A DNA stretch of 64,000 nucleotides from Saccharibacillus alkalitolerans (lineage in GTDB: Bacteria; Bacillota; Bacilli; Paenibacillales; Paenibacillaceae). A program made the translations under genes and the position numbers. Under the pieces are notes generated by a model that saw only the letters and a list, made by a program, of their open reading frames with translations, ran no database searches and was not told the origin of the DNA. This document shows positions 15,900-25,072 of this stretch, piece after piece. The stretch spans positions 310,001 to 374,000 of the forward strand of contig NZ_JAAFGS010000004.1 in NCBI RefSeq assembly GCF_011090185.1, in the 5' to 3' direction. Within the stretch, counting starts at the first letter, position 1. Every line of letters begins with the position of its first letter.

Positions 15900-16541
15900 T
15901 TAACGGCCGGCCGCGGCCGCCCGGTTTCGTACCGCTTCCGCGGTGACGGAAACGATAATCCGCAGCGCCTCCAGCAGCGTCTCCTGCGGCAGCGAAGGCA
16001 GCGAGGGCTTCAGCGAGGCGAGGGCGGTCGAAGCCGGAAAATGGACGAAGCCGGCGAGCGTGTCCGAGTCCGCCCGGTTCAGCTCGTCGAGCAGGGCGTA
16101 CATCGTATTGTTGCAGATATACGTTCCGGCCGTATTCGAGACGGAGGCCGGGATGTCGCCCGCCTTCAGCTCTTCGACGATCCGGCGAATCGGCAGCGTC
16201 GCGAACAGACCGTCCGGCCCGTCTGCGCGAATCGGTTCGTCTTGCGGACTCCGGCCGGCATTGTCGGCGTAGGCTTCCGTATCTTTGACGTTGATCGCGA
16301 TCCGTTCCGGCGTCACCGCCGTCCGGCCCGCCGCCAGTCCGCAGGCGATTACGGCGTCCGGACGCAGCCGGGTCGTCTCTTCGAGCAGACGTTCCGCGCA
16401 GTCGTCGTAACGGACCGGAAGCAGCAGCGTGTGCAGCTTCACATCCCCGAAGTCCTCCAAAGCGATCTGTTCCATCAACTGCTGCGTCGGATTGATCGGC
16501 GAGCCGCCGAACGGCTCGAAGCCGGAAAGCAAAATGTTCAT
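15900..16541 (-). CDS. pcp: pyrrolidone-carboxylate peptidase (pyroglutamyl peptidase I)
   Basis: A 213-residue cytoplasmic cysteine peptidase removing N-terminal pyroglutamate from peptides. The catalytic residues of peptidase family C15 are present with the expected spacing: Glu79 in TPERIAIN, Cys143 in AGTYICNN and His167 in GFVHFPAS. The N-terminal MNILLSGFEPFGGSPINPT is diagnostic. GGAGG lies nine bases before ATG. The terminator downstream and the divergent aldo/keto reductase spacing suggest a single-gene unit, although it could be read through from the reductase 90 bases upstream on the same strand. Confidence 0.95.
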   Translation of the reverse strand: MNILLSGFEPFGGSPINPTQQLMEQIALEDFGDVKLHTLLLPVRYDDCAERLLEETTRLRPDAVIACGLAAGRTAVTPERIAINVKDTEAYADNAGRSPQDEPIRADGPDGLFATLPIRRIVEELKAGDIPASVSNTAGTYICNNTMYALLDELNRADSDTLAGFVHFPASTALASLKPSLPSLPQETLLEALRIIVSVTAEAVRNRAAAAGR

Positions 16542-16631
16542 AAATGGATTCCTCCGTCGGTTTTAGCCTATCTTATCATTTCCTCTTTTATCGAAACCAG
16601 CCGCCTTGGCCTATTCCGCTTACCCGTAAAA

Positions 16632-17615
16632 TCAGATCTCGCCGCGGATATGCGGTTTGACCCGGTCACGGTAATAGTCGGACAGCTTTCGGCTCTCTTC
16701 CGCGCTGTAGCCGGGTACCGACGCGGCTTCCAGATTGTCTTCGACCTGACGCACGTTTTTGAATCCCGGAATGATGGTGCTTACGCCGGGCTGATCGAGA
16801 ATCCAGCGCATCGAAGCGCGAGCCATGTCGCCGCGGCCTTCGGCAATCCACCTCAGCTCGTCCGCCAGCTCCACCCCTTTTTCGAAAGGCAGGCCCGCGA
16901 ACGTCTCTCCTACGTTAAACTGCTCGCCGTTGGCGTTGAAATTCCGGTGATCGTTCTCGGCAAACGTGCTTTCTTTCGTGAACTTGCCCGTCAGCAGCCC
17001 GCTTGCCAGCGGCAGCCGGACGAGAATGCCCGCGCCTTTTTCCGCGGCTTTCGGCAGCAGCTCTTCCGCCGGCGTCTGACGCAGCAGATTGAAGATGACC
17101 TGAAGCGCGCTCACGCCGGGCACGTTCAGACAGAGCATGCCCTGCTCCACCGTCTCCACGCTGACGCCGTAATGCCGGATTTTCCCTTCTTCCTTCAGCT
17201 TGTCGAGCACGCCGAACACGGAGCCGTCCTTCAAAATCTCCGTCGGCGGGCAGTGGATCTGATACAGGTCGATCCTCTCCCGGTTCAGCCGCTTAAGGCT
17301 GTCCTCGCAGTAGCGGCGGACCGCTTCCTCCGAATAAGTCGCCGGATCGTGAATGTCTCCCGCCCGGCAGAACTTGGTCGCGACGTGAATATCGTCCTCG
17401 TGACCCTTCGTCGCTTCGGACAGCAGTTTCTCCGCGTGTCCTCCTCCGTATACGTCGGCCGTATCGAAAAAGTTGACCCCTTCTTCCATCGCGCGCCGCA
17501 GTCCCCGAAGCGCCTCTTCGTCGCTGGAATTCCCCCAGTCTCCTCCGATCGCCCACGTTCCGAAACTCACCTCGCTGATCCGCAGATCCGTATCGCCAAG
17601 CTGTCTGTAATTCAT
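16632..17615 (-). CDS. aldo/keto reductase
   Basis: A 327-residue NADPH-dependent oxidoreductase with the (beta/alpha)8 fold. The catalytic tetrad is Asp51, Tyr56 (DTADVYGGG), Lys81 (VATKFC) and His121 (LYQIHCPP). The C-terminal VSTIIPGFKNVRQVEDN segment is the cofactor-binding region of the YhdN/AKR11-13 type. AAGGAGG lies before ATG. The gene lies 90 bases upstream of pcp on the same strand and is divergent from the DUF2207 gene. The substrate is unknown. It is one of two such reductases in the window and is not especially close to the other at 41.5 kb. Confidence 0.93.
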   Translation of the reverse strand: MNYRQLGDTDLRISEVSFGTWAIGGDWGNSSDEEALRGLRRAMEEGVNFFDTADVYGGGHAEKLLSEATKGHEDDIHVATKFCRAGDIHDPATYSEEAVRRYCEDSLKRLNRERIDLYQIHCPPTEILKDGSVFGVLDKLKEEGKIRHYGVSVETVEQGMLCLNVPGVSALQVIFNLLRQTPAEELLPKAAEKGAGILVRLPLASGLLTGKFTKESTFAENDHRNFNANGEQFNVGETFAGLPFEKGVELADELRWIAEGRGDMARASMRWILDQPGVSTIIPGFKNVRQVEDNLEAASVPGYSAEESRKLSDYYRDRVKPHIRGEI

Positions 17616-17773
17616 GCTTATGCCTCCTTCGACGATTTACTTTCTCTCACTTAATGTACGAGAAAAAGTAAGCGATTGCAAAATCGTGCCGATTTCTTCT
17701 TCCTGCAACGTCTTCCTCTCCGGCACGTAAAGGGAGGGTATGATGAAAAGAAAACACGTTATAGGAGAGACTC

Positions 17774-19849
17774 ATGTTCACACGCTTCCCGAAAATAAAA
17801 CGCAATGCGAAATCCCGCCGACCTTCCTTGCCCAGCGGGGACGCAGGCCGGAAAAAAAGAAAAACTTGGGTATGGATCGCCGTCATTCTAGGGGTCCTGT
17901 TTATCGCGGGCTCGACCTTCGAGACGCTGAACGAGCGCAGCTATCGGATCGATCGTACGGAAGTCAGCGCCTACATCGGCACGGACGGCAGCCTGACCGT
18001 TTACGAAGTATACGATTACCGGTTCAAAGGACGCTATGACGGAGCGCTCCGCGCTCTTCCCGCTTACGGCTACGGAGCCGTCGAGTCGTTCGACGCCTAT
18101 GTCGTGCCGACCGGCCTTTCGTTCGACGACGAGTCTCCGGCAAGCGGCCTGAAAGCGACCAGGCAGTTGGAAACGTCGAGCCGCTACGAGAACGGACTGC
18201 CGGTCTACCGGGCTTACAACGAAGCCGAAGACGAGACCGTCACCATCCTTTATCGCTATGTGCTCAGCGGAGTCGTGCGTACCGAGAACGGAACGGCGCT
18301 GCTGGACTGGTCGTTCTTCGACGAAGACAATCAGAGCGATATCCGTCATCTGAGCGTCTCCGTCAACCTGCCCGGCGATGCACAGCCTGAACGGACTTCT
18401 GTATTTTTGGAAGACAAATACGGCGGCCGGATCGTCGAAGAAACGGGCCGCAGTCTGCGTTACGCCAACGACCTGCTGCCGAAGTACAGCGAATCGCGCC
18501 TGCATGTCCGCTTTCCCGCGGAGCTGGTGCCGAATGCGCAGCCGGGCCGCGCATTGGCCGACCGGCGCGAGCTGAAGCTTCAGGAGCGGTACGAGCTGCG
18601 CGAGCGGCTGCCGTCCATCCCGCGGGTAATCGTCTTCTTGGCCGGGGCGGCGGTTCTGCTCGCTCTGCTGTGGGCCCTGCTCCCGCTGATGCGCCGATTG
18701 TTCTCGCCGGGCGGCAGACCGACCGACGCAGAGCTGCTCGAGCTCGATCCGCTGCATATCGCCTACATACGGCGCAAAGGATGGCTGAACTCGGAAGATC
18801 TGGCGGCGGGGCTGCTGTCGCTGCACCGAAAAGGCGCGCTTCGCATTCACAAAGAAGGCAAACACCGCAAATCGTCCGATCCTCGTCGTTATTGGCTGGA
18901 ACCGGTGCGAGGCGCCTTTTTGCAGCCTTCCGACAACTTCTTGCTGGACTGGCTGTTTCCGAACGGCCCGCAATCGGCCTGTTCCCTTCGTTCGTTGGGC
19001 GGAGCGGGTTGGGCGGAGCGCCGCGATCCCGCCAAGCTCGAACAAGCGCAGAAAACGTACGACCGGGTCTTCAAGCCGCATTTCAAAGAATGGGCGGAGC
19101 TCGCGGGCGAAGAAGAAGCGCTGCGAAGCGATGTCCGGCGCAGCCGCCTGCTTGCTCCTCTGTCCCTGGGAATAGCCTGGGCTTTCGGCGCTCTGATCGC
19201 CTATCTGCTCGCGGCCGGCGTCGCTTCCGGCGGCACGATGATCTGGAGCGGTGTGCTGTTCGTGCTGATCGGCGCGGCCGGCACCTGGTTCAGCCTGTCC
19301 AATTATCAGAACGGCAGTCTGATGTATCGCCTTTCCGTCGGAGGAAGCGGCCTGTTCGCGTCCATCGTTCTGCTCAATTTGAACGAACGCTACGACTTCC
19401 GGCTTGCCGCGCTTCTGCTGGCCTCGTCGCTGCTGATCGCGTTCACGCTGCCGGCAGGGTTCTCTTCCGGCAAAGCGATCCGCATTCGGGCGGGCATCAA
19501 GCGCTTCGGGGAGAAGCTGACCGCGCAGTCCAAACAGCCCGCAGCCATGCGGCATCTGACACCCGAAGAAGCGGAGCGGCTCGCCGCTTGGCTGATCGCG
19601 GCCGGCCTGCATCGCCGCAAGGGGGACGGACCCGAAGCGAGACCGAAATTCGAATACGAACATACGGACGAACGTTATCCGCTCTCCGCCAACCTCGACG
19701 CTTCGATGGTCGCATTCGATACTTTCGCCGAATCGCTCGATTATCCGACGCCTCCCGGCAGCGGTTCGGACTCTTCCTCCTACTCTGGCGGCAGCGGCGG
19801 GAGAAGCAGCGGGGGCGGCAGCGGCGGAGGCGGTGCCGGAGCGTTTTAG
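17774..19849 (+). CDS. DUF2207 domain membrane protein with glycine-rich tail
   Basis: A 691-residue membrane protein of unknown function. A basic cytoplasmic N-terminus precedes a membrane helix at about residues 31-50. Residues about 55-270 form the outer DUF2207 domain (EVSAYIGTDGSLTVYEVYDYRF). A second helix (about 277-297) leads to a cytoplasmic segment, then three or four hydrophobic helices (about 455-575). The C-terminus is almost pure Gly/Ser and ends GGGGAGAF, as is common in this family. AGGAGA sits five bases before ATG. It is not in an obvious operon. No enzymatic motif is visible. Confidence 0.88.
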   Translation: MFTRFPKIKRNAKSRRPSLPSGDAGRKKRKTWVWIAVILGVLFIAGSTFETLNERSYRIDRTEVSAYIGTDGSLTVYEVYDYRFKGRYDGALRALPAYGYGAVESFDAYVVPTGLSFDDESPASGLKATRQLETSSRYENGLPVYRAYNEAEDETVTILYRYVLSGVVRTENGTALLDWSFFDEDNQSDIRHLSVSVNLPGDAQPERTSVFLEDKYGGRIVEETGRSLRYANDLLPKYSESRLHVRFPAELVPNAQPGRALADRRELKLQERYELRERLPSIPRVIVFLAGAAVLLALLWALLPLMRRLFSPGGRPTDAELLELDPLHIAYIRRKGWLNSEDLAAGLLSLHRKGALRIHKEGKHRKSSDPRRYWLEPVRGAFLQPSDNFLLDWLFPNGPQSACSLRSLGGAGWAERRDPAKLEQAQKTYDRVFKPHFKEWAELAGEEEALRSDVRRSRLLAPLSLGIAWAFGALIAYLLAAGVASGGTMIWSGVLFVLIGAAGTWFSLSNYQNGSLMYRLSVGGSGLFASIVLLNLNERYDFRLAALLLASSLLIAFTLPAGFSSGKAIRIRAGIKRFGEKLTAQSKQPAAMRHLTPEEAERLAAWLIAAGLHRRKGDGPEARPKFEYEHTDERYPLSANLDASMVAFDTFAESLDYPTPPGSGSDSSSYSGGSGGRSSGGGSGGGGAGAF

Positions 19850-20053
19850 GCGGCCGCTCGGACCAAGAAGCGCAGCCGGAGCGAACGCTTTGAATTTCGG
19901 CCGTTCGCTCTCTCCGGCCGCCGACAAATCGGTCCCGAGACCGAGACGTTTTCAACCCGCTGGACGAGGCGCATGCGGCGGCTCTGACGTATAGTGGACG
20001 TAAAGTCCAACCTGCCGCGCTTTTACCATACTCAAAACAGAGGAGAGGTTGTC

Positions 20054-20569
20054 ATGTCAAAAAAAGCGATTCTCGGACCGCTGCTGATTCTGCTCGGCGC
20101 TTATCTGCTGCTCGGACAGGGGACCGGCATGGATTCGGGAACGATCTTCGCTTACTTCTGGGCGTCCCTGTTCATCCTGCCGCTCGGCCTGTTCTTCCAT
20201 TGGATGTACTTCTCGATGACCCGCGGCCGCGCTCCGGGACTGCTGATTCCCGGCGGAGTGCTCGTGACCGTCGCGATCGTCTGTCAGACAGCCATGCTGT
20301 TCGACAGCTGGGACGTCATGTGGCCGGGCTTCATTCTGGCTCCCGCCGTCGGATTGTTCGAGTTTTACTGCTTCGGCGGCCGCAACCGCTGGCTGCTCAT
20401 TCCGATCAACATCCTGACCGTGCTGTCGCTGCTGTTCTTCGCCGTCTTCTCGATCGAAGCGCTGACGACCCGCACGTTTATGGAACAGCCGCTGCTGGCC
20501 TTCGTGCTGATCGGCCTGGGCGCGCTGCTGCTGATGCCGCTGGGCAAGAAGCCCGGCGTCAAGATCTGA
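20054..20569 (+). CDS. small integral membrane protein, function unknown
   Basis: A 171-residue protein that is almost entirely hydrophobic: about five to six membrane helices, starting MSKKAILGPLLILLGAYLLL. It resembles the membrane part of LiaF-like or DUF5668-like proteins but lacks the soluble C-terminal domain of LiaF. The ATG at 20054 is preceded by GAGGAGAGG; an ATG 60 bases upstream lacks a site and would add a non-hydrophobic leader. The gene is flanked by a strong terminator at 20638 and stands alone. Confidence 0.75.
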   Translation: MSKKAILGPLLILLGAYLLLGQGTGMDSGTIFAYFWASLFILPLGLFFHWMYFSMTRGRAPGLLIPGGVLVTVAIVCQTAMLFDSWDVMWPGFILAPAVGLFEFYCFGGRNRWLLIPINILTVLSLLFFAVFSIEALTTRTFMEQPLLAFVLIGLGALLLMPLGKKPGVKI

Positions 20570-20637
20570 ATCCTGGCTCGAAAGCGCACTGCGGAATTCG
20601 CTGCCGGGCCGCGACACCCGAACGAATCCCGCCGCAT

Positions 20638-20685
20638 ACCCAAAAGCCCCTTGCCCGCGCCGAGCGGAAAAGGGGCTTTTGGGTA
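20638..20685. terminator. bidirectional terminator
   Basis: Arms ACCCAAAAGCCCC and GGGGCTTTTGGGT lie between the convergent membrane-protein and acyltransferase genes. Confidence 0.85.
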
Positions 20686-20731
20686 TGTTTGCCATCCGTT
20701 TGAATTCAGCCGTGCAGCGTCAAAACCGGCG

Positions 20732-22660
20732 TTATCCGTTTTTGAGCGCCTCTATCAGAAGTTCCGTATAGGCCCGGGCTCCCGCCGGCATCAAGTGCAC
20801 GCCGTCCCGGGCGAAATATTCGTCATGCCCGGCGCTGGCCGAATACCAATCGACCAGCATGACCCGCTCGTCGCGCTGCGCCGCGCGCTCCAGCGCGCTG
20901 TTGACGACGCTCTCCCACGGGCGGGGCACGCGCGTATTGACCAGCACGATCTTCCTTGCTTCGGGCAGCTTCGTCAGCAGTTCGTCCAACTGCTGATCGG
21001 TGAACGAACCGTTAGTCCCCAGCTGAATGACTACCGTCGTGCCGATCTGTCCCTGCGCGTTCAACTGGTCGATCAGGGCGGGCGCCTGCGACATCTGGCG
21101 GCCGACCAATCCGTCGACCTTGATCCCCGGCAGTTCCGCCGCCAGATACGGTTCGATGTCGAGCATGACGGAATCGCCGATCGCCGTCATGCCGATGCCG
21201 GTTCCCGCCGGCAGAGGAGTATCGGAAGCGGCTCCCGCAGCCGCGCCGGCAGAGGAATCCGTTCCCGTACCGGCAGATGCACTTGCGGCGTTCGGAACCT
21301 GGGCTTCCGCCGCCGGAATATCCGTGCCGGCGTACGGCGTCTGCGCTTCGGCCGGAGGGGCAAGCCGACTCATCGCGAAGCCGAGCACCAGCACCAATGC
21401 AGCCGTTCCGGCCAGCGTCCCGGCAAGGCGTTTGCGGCCGATGCCGGGCTCGCGCATGACGCGACGCCACCATTTGCCGAATTCGCCCGTGCGTACCGGC
21501 TGCTCGATGTAACGGTACGACAGCGCCGCCAGCACGAAGCTGGCCAACAGCTGGAGCAGAATACGGGTAATATTCGGTCCGCCCGTATTGACCAGCGGAG
21601 TCGTCAGCACGATAACGGGATAATGCCACAGGTACAGGCCGTACGAGCGGGCGCCGATCCAGCGCAGCGGCTTTGCGCCCAGCACGCGTCCGAGCCGGCA
21701 GGCGGGATGCGCCAGCGCCGCGACGAGAATGGTCGTCGCCAGCGACAACAGCACCATGCCGCCGCGGTACAGGAACGTGCCGTAGTCATTGGACTTGAAG
21801 ATCAGGATCGCGATCACGATCAGACAGATCGTCGCCGTAATGTCGAGCGTCTTCGTCGCCGACTTCGAAATATTCGTTTTGAGCTTGCGGCTCGGCCAGA
21901 CGACGGCCAGCGCCGCCCCGATCAGCAGCGAGAACAGCCGCGTATCGGTGCCGTAATAGACCCGGCTCGGGTCTTCGCCCGGCCGGTACATGATGCCCAT
22001 CGCCAGCGCCGAAGCCAGCGCGAGGCCGGCCAGAACCAGCGCCAGCTTGCCGCGGTTCTTCTGCGCCAGAATCAACCCGATGCCGAGCAGCACCGGCCAG
22101 AAGATATAGAACTGCTCCTCCACCGCGAGCGACCATAAATGGCCGAGCGGCGAGAGGGGACCGAAACTTTGGAAGTAAGACACCTGATGGAAAATCGACC
22201 ACCAGTTGCTGTAGTAAAACAGCGCCGCCGGGACGTCGCCCAGCATCGCCGGCAGCCGCGAATGGTCGAACAGCACCGACCACAGGACGGTGGCCAGCAC
22301 GACCGCCAGCATCGCCGGAAGCAGCCGCTTGGCCCGCCGGACCCAGAAATCCTTCATATCGAATCGTCCGCTGCGATCCCACTGCGCCAGCAGGATATCC
22401 GTGATGAGATAACCCGACAGCACGAAAAACATAGTAACGCCGAGCAGGCCGCCGGGCGCCCATTCGGTATGAAGATGATACGCGATGACGGCCAGCACGG
22501 CCAGCGCGCGCAGGCCGTCCAGTCCCGGCATATAGCGCCCGGTGCTTGCCTTAGGCTGCCCGGCCGCCGGATTCCGCCGACTCGGCGGCCGGAACTCTTC
22601 CCGCTCATGACGTCTATTTTCGCTTTTGGCTTCGTTGCCTGCATATTGTCCGTTGATCAT
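20732..22660 (-). CDS. OatA-like O-acetyltransferase (acyltransferase-3 plus SGNH)
   Basis: A 642-residue membrane enzyme predicted to O-acetylate peptidoglycan or another wall polymer. Residues about 40-385 are an acyltransferase-3 domain with ten or so helices (GLDGLRALAVLAVIAYH; FFVLSGYLIT; LWSLAVEEQFYIFWP). After a low-complexity Ala/Gly/Thr linker, residues about 490-640 form an SGNH domain: Ser497 in AIGDSVML, LGTNGS, and Asp619/His622 in DGVH. In OatA the first domain moves acetyl groups across the membrane and the second transfers them. The N-terminal 40 residues are polar. AGAGG precedes ATG. It is transcribed alone, divergent from the BlaI/M56 pair. An exopolysaccharide acceptor remains possible. 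Confidence 0.88.
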   Translation of the reverse strand: MINGQYAGNEAKSENRRHEREEFRPPSRRNPAAGQPKASTGRYMPGLDGLRALAVLAVIAYHLHTEWAPGGLLGVTMFFVLSGYLITDILLAQWDRSGRFDMKDFWVRRAKRLLPAMLAVVLATVLWSVLFDHSRLPAMLGDVPAALFYYSNWWSIFHQVSYFQSFGPLSPLGHLWSLAVEEQFYIFWPVLLGIGLILAQKNRGKLALVLAGLALASALAMGIMYRPGEDPSRVYYGTDTRLFSLLIGAALAVVWPSRKLKTNISKSATKTLDITATICLIVIAILIFKSNDYGTFLYRGGMVLLSLATTILVAALAHPACRLGRVLGAKPLRWIGARSYGLYLWHYPVIVLTTPLVNTGGPNITRILLQLLASFVLAALSYRYIEQPVRTGEFGKWWRRVMREPGIGRKRLAGTLAGTAALVLVLGFAMSRLAPPAEAQTPYAGTDIPAAEAQVPNAASASAGTGTDSSAGAAAGAASDTPLPAGTGIGMTAIGDSVMLDIEPYLAAELPGIKVDGLVGRQMSQAPALIDQLNAQGQIGTTVVIQLGTNGSFTDQQLDELLTKLPEARKIVLVNTRVPRPWESVVNSALERAAQRDERVMLVDWYSASAGHDEYFARDGVHLMPAGARAYTELLIEALKNG

Positions 22661-22857
22661 GGCCTCTGCCCTTTCGATGAGTCGGATTCTGTCATTCTCC
22701 GGCGGGGGATACGAGCCGCCAAGCAGCGGTCCGGTTCAAGATAACTACGTCCTATTATAAGCAGGACTCGCTCCGATATCCAGAAACAGCCTCTTTTATT
22801 TTTCCGGATCGCGCATTCGGACATCCGAAAAAATGGATGGAGCGGCGGTATCAAGGG

Positions 22858-22886
22858 TTGACTTCTTTATTCGACAATTGTAAAAT
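22858..22886 (+). promoter_or_regulatory. sigma-A promoter of the blaI-like operon
   Basis: TTGACT (22858-22863), 17-base spacer, TAAAAT (22881-22886). The transcription start should be near 22893, about 36 bases before the gene start. Confidence 0.85.
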
Positions 22887-22916
22887 CAGCTCAAACATTC
22901 ACCATTTGTCGAATAA
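22867..22916 (+). promoter_or_regulatory. inverted-repeat operator, probably for the BlaI-type repressor
   Basis: TTATTCGACAA (22867-22877) in the promoter spacer and its exact reverse complement TTGTCGAATAA (22906-22916) downstream of the -10 element. Each half contains GACAA/TTGTC, close to the ACA/TGT core bound by BlaI/MecI repressors. Binding would block the promoter, giving autoregulation. Confidence 0.75.
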
Positions 22917-22928
22917 GGAGCGTTAAGC

Positions 22929-23336
22929 ATGAAAAACAAATCGGGCAGGCTTCCGGACGCGGAGCTTGAAGTCATGAAGATCATCTGGGACTCTCGGCAG
23001 CCCGTCACGTCAGCCGACATTATGAAAGCGCTGGAAGGCAGCAAGACATGGGGCGTCACCACCGTCCTCAACTTCTTGAACCGGCTGCAGGAACGGGGCT
23101 TCGTTTCCTCGGAGCGCCGGGGCAGGTTCAATGTCTATCAAGCCGTTGTCGACGAGAACACCTATTTGAAAAGCGAAAGCAAAACGATCCTGGAGAAACT
23201 GTACGGCAATTCCCTCAAAAGCTTCGTGGCTTCCCTGTACGAAAGCGATTCGCTGACGGAAAAGGACTTGAAGGAACTGCGCGACTTTATCGACGACCGG
23301 ACCCAAGGCGGAACCCCGAACAAAAACGAGGAATAA
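22929..23336 (+). CDS. BlaI/MecI/CopY family repressor
   Basis: A 135-residue winged-helix DNA-binding repressor. The family pattern is clear: LPDAELEVMKIIWDSRQPVTSADI, TWGVTTVLNFLNRLQERGFV and a C-terminal dimerisation helix (about residues 80-125). In BlaI the protease cleaves near the wing/dimer boundary after signal; the corresponding region here is about residues 95-105 (SLKSFVASLYESD). It is the first gene of a two-gene operon with an M56 protease 26 bases downstream and has its own palindromic operator. AAGGAG precedes ATG. What it controls beyond its own operon cannot be seen; no beta-lactamase gene is in the window. Confidence 0.92.
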   Translation: MKNKSGRLPDAELEVMKIIWDSRQPVTSADIMKALEGSKTWGVTTVLNFLNRLQERGFVSSERRGRFNVYQAVVDENTYLKSESKTILEKLYGNSLKSFVASLYESDSLTEKDLKELRDFIDDRTQGGTPNKNEE

Positions 23337-23362
23337 GCCCGGACGATCCCCCTGAAGGAGGA

Positions 23363-24952
23363 ATGACTTTGCTTGAACACCTGCTTGCGACCCTGCTCGA
23401 AATTACGATAAGCGTTTCGCTGGTGATCGCGGTCCTGCTGCTGCTTCGCCCGCTGATCGGCAGACGATACGCGGCCAAATGGCGGTACTGGATCTGGCTC
23501 GCCGTGGCGATCAGGCTGCTGATTCCGTTTAACTTCTCGCTGCCGCAGGCGCCTTTGCAGATCGAGCGGCCGGCCGCCACCAAATCCGCACAGCCTGCGT
23601 TTGCGTCCGAAGCGCTTCCTGCCGCGAATGCCGCGACCGGCAAGGAAGCGGCATCCGGACTGCAGAGCGAACCGAAGACCGCGGCCGACCTTCTTCCTCC
23701 GGCGAAGCCGCCCCTGACGGCGGCGCAGATCGCGGGATTCCTCTGGCTCGCGGGCATGCTGGCTTTCCCCGCGTTCCATATTGCCGGCCATATCCTTTTC
23801 ATGCGCAAAGTCCGCAGATGGGCGAGGGACGCCGCCGAGCCGGTTCAACTGGAAATGTTCGAAGAAACGCTGTCCCGGCTCGGCATACGCGGATGCGTCC
23901 GTCTTAAGATCAGCCCCGCGCTGAGCGGTCCGATGCTGACCGGACTGCTGCGGCCGACCGTCTGGCTGCCGGCGGAGACGTACGACCGGCAGCAGCTGGA
24001 GGTTATTTTCAGGCACGAACTCATTCATCATAAGCAGCGCCATCTCGTCTACAAAGCCGTGCTGCTCGCCGCGCAGTCGGTGCACTGGTTCAATCCGTTC
24101 GTGCATCTGCTCGCGCGGGAAGCCGGCAGAGACGTCGAGCACGTCTGCGACAGCGAAGCCGTCAAAGGCCGGGACATGGAATATCGCAAGCGGTACAGCC
24201 GGGTGATCCTGTCCCTGATGAGCGCGCGGACAAGCCGAAATTCGGCTTTGGCGACCCCTTTTAACGGAGGCAAAAAAGCGATGCTGCGGCGTTTCGCGAG
24301 CATTCTCGACACCCGCGGGAAATCCGGCGGACTGCCGGCCGGACTGCTGCTGTCCTCGCTTCTGATCGCCTCCGGCGTGCTGGTGGCGTGCGAAGCGAAG
24401 ACGCCTCCGGCAGCCGAACCGACGCCGGCCGCGGATTCCGCCGTTTCCGGGACAGCGGCCGAACCCGAAGATGCTCAAGAAGGCGAACCGGCCGGCGATC
24501 CGCCTTCCTCGGACGCGAACGAACCGGCCGCATCGGACGCCTCTCCGGAAACGAACGAACCTGCTCCGTCGAATCGGACTCTCGGAGATCTTCCTTACCG
24601 CACGACGGTCCGGGACGACGCGTCGCGCGATTTCCTGGGCAGCGAGAGCGGGCAGCAGTTGGAGCAGACGGCCAGGGCGTTCACGGAAGCTTATCTTGCC
24701 GGCGACCGCGAGCAGATGAACGCCTATTTGACCGATCCCGACCATAGGCGGAACGATTATCCTTCCGCAACGGAGCATAGCGCGGTACAGTCCGTCAATC
24801 TCAAGCTGGGGGTCGAAGACAGGACGAGCGGGACGCAAACCGCGTCGATGGAATTGGCTTATTCGGACAAGGATATGCTCTACTATCTGACGCTGGAAAT
24901 GCAAAACACCGAGAGCGGCTGGATGGTTGCCTATTACGGGTTGGAAGGGTAG
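23363..24952 (+). CDS. M56 (BlaR1-type) sensor metalloprotease with non-penicillin outer domain
   Basis: A 529-residue membrane protease expected to cleave the BlaI-like partner. Helices at about residues 5-30 and 35-55, and a third near 130-150, precede the cytoplasmic zinc protease motif HELIHHK (His218, Glu219, His222) and the downstream EHVCDSEAVKG ligand helix. A hydrophobic segment (about 325-345) contains Cys343 in VACEAK. In BlaR1 and MecR1 the following outer domain is a class-D-like penicillin binder; here it is a Pro/Ala/Glu-rich linker and a domain of about 120 residues with NTF2-like features and no SxxK. GAAGGAGG precedes ATG. The signal is therefore probably not a beta-lactam. 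Confidence 0.88.
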   Translation: MTLLEHLLATLLEITISVSLVIAVLLLLRPLIGRRYAAKWRYWIWLAVAIRLLIPFNFSLPQAPLQIERPAATKSAQPAFASEALPAANAATGKEAASGLQSEPKTAADLLPPAKPPLTAAQIAGFLWLAGMLAFPAFHIAGHILFMRKVRRWARDAAEPVQLEMFEETLSRLGIRGCVRLKISPALSGPMLTGLLRPTVWLPAETYDRQQLEVIFRHELIHHKQRHLVYKAVLLAAQSVHWFNPFVHLLAREAGRDVEHVCDSEAVKGRDMEYRKRYSRVILSLMSARTSRNSALATPFNGGKKAMLRRFASILDTRGKSGGLPAGLLLSSLLIASGVLVACEAKTPPAAEPTPAADSAVSGTAAEPEDAQEGEPAGDPPSSDANEPAASDASPETNEPAPSNRTLGDLPYRTTVRDDASRDFLGSESGQQLEQTARAFTEAYLAGDREQMNAYLTDPDHRRNDYPSATEHSAVQSVNLKLGVEDRTSGTQTASMELAYSDKDMLYYLTLEMQNTESGWMVAYYGLEG

Positions 24953-24983
24953 CTTGCTGAAAAGCCCGGAGAACCGAACGAAT

Positions 24984-25035
24984 CGAAAAAACGGCTTCGC
25001 CGGTCCACTTTTTATCGTGGATCGCGAAGCCGTTT
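24984..25035 (-). terminator. terminator of the pot operon
   Basis: AAACGGCTTCGC pairs with GCGAAGCCGTTT; on the minus strand the stem is followed by TTTTTTCG. Confidence 0.75.
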
Positions 25036-25072
25036 GCTCTGTTTGCGTCTCCGTCCGGAGCTGTTCGCAGAA

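Noticed and set aside
22929-24952. Genuine beta-lactam resistance locus
   Set aside because: No beta-lactamase gene is nearby and the M56 protein lacks the penicillin-binding domain.
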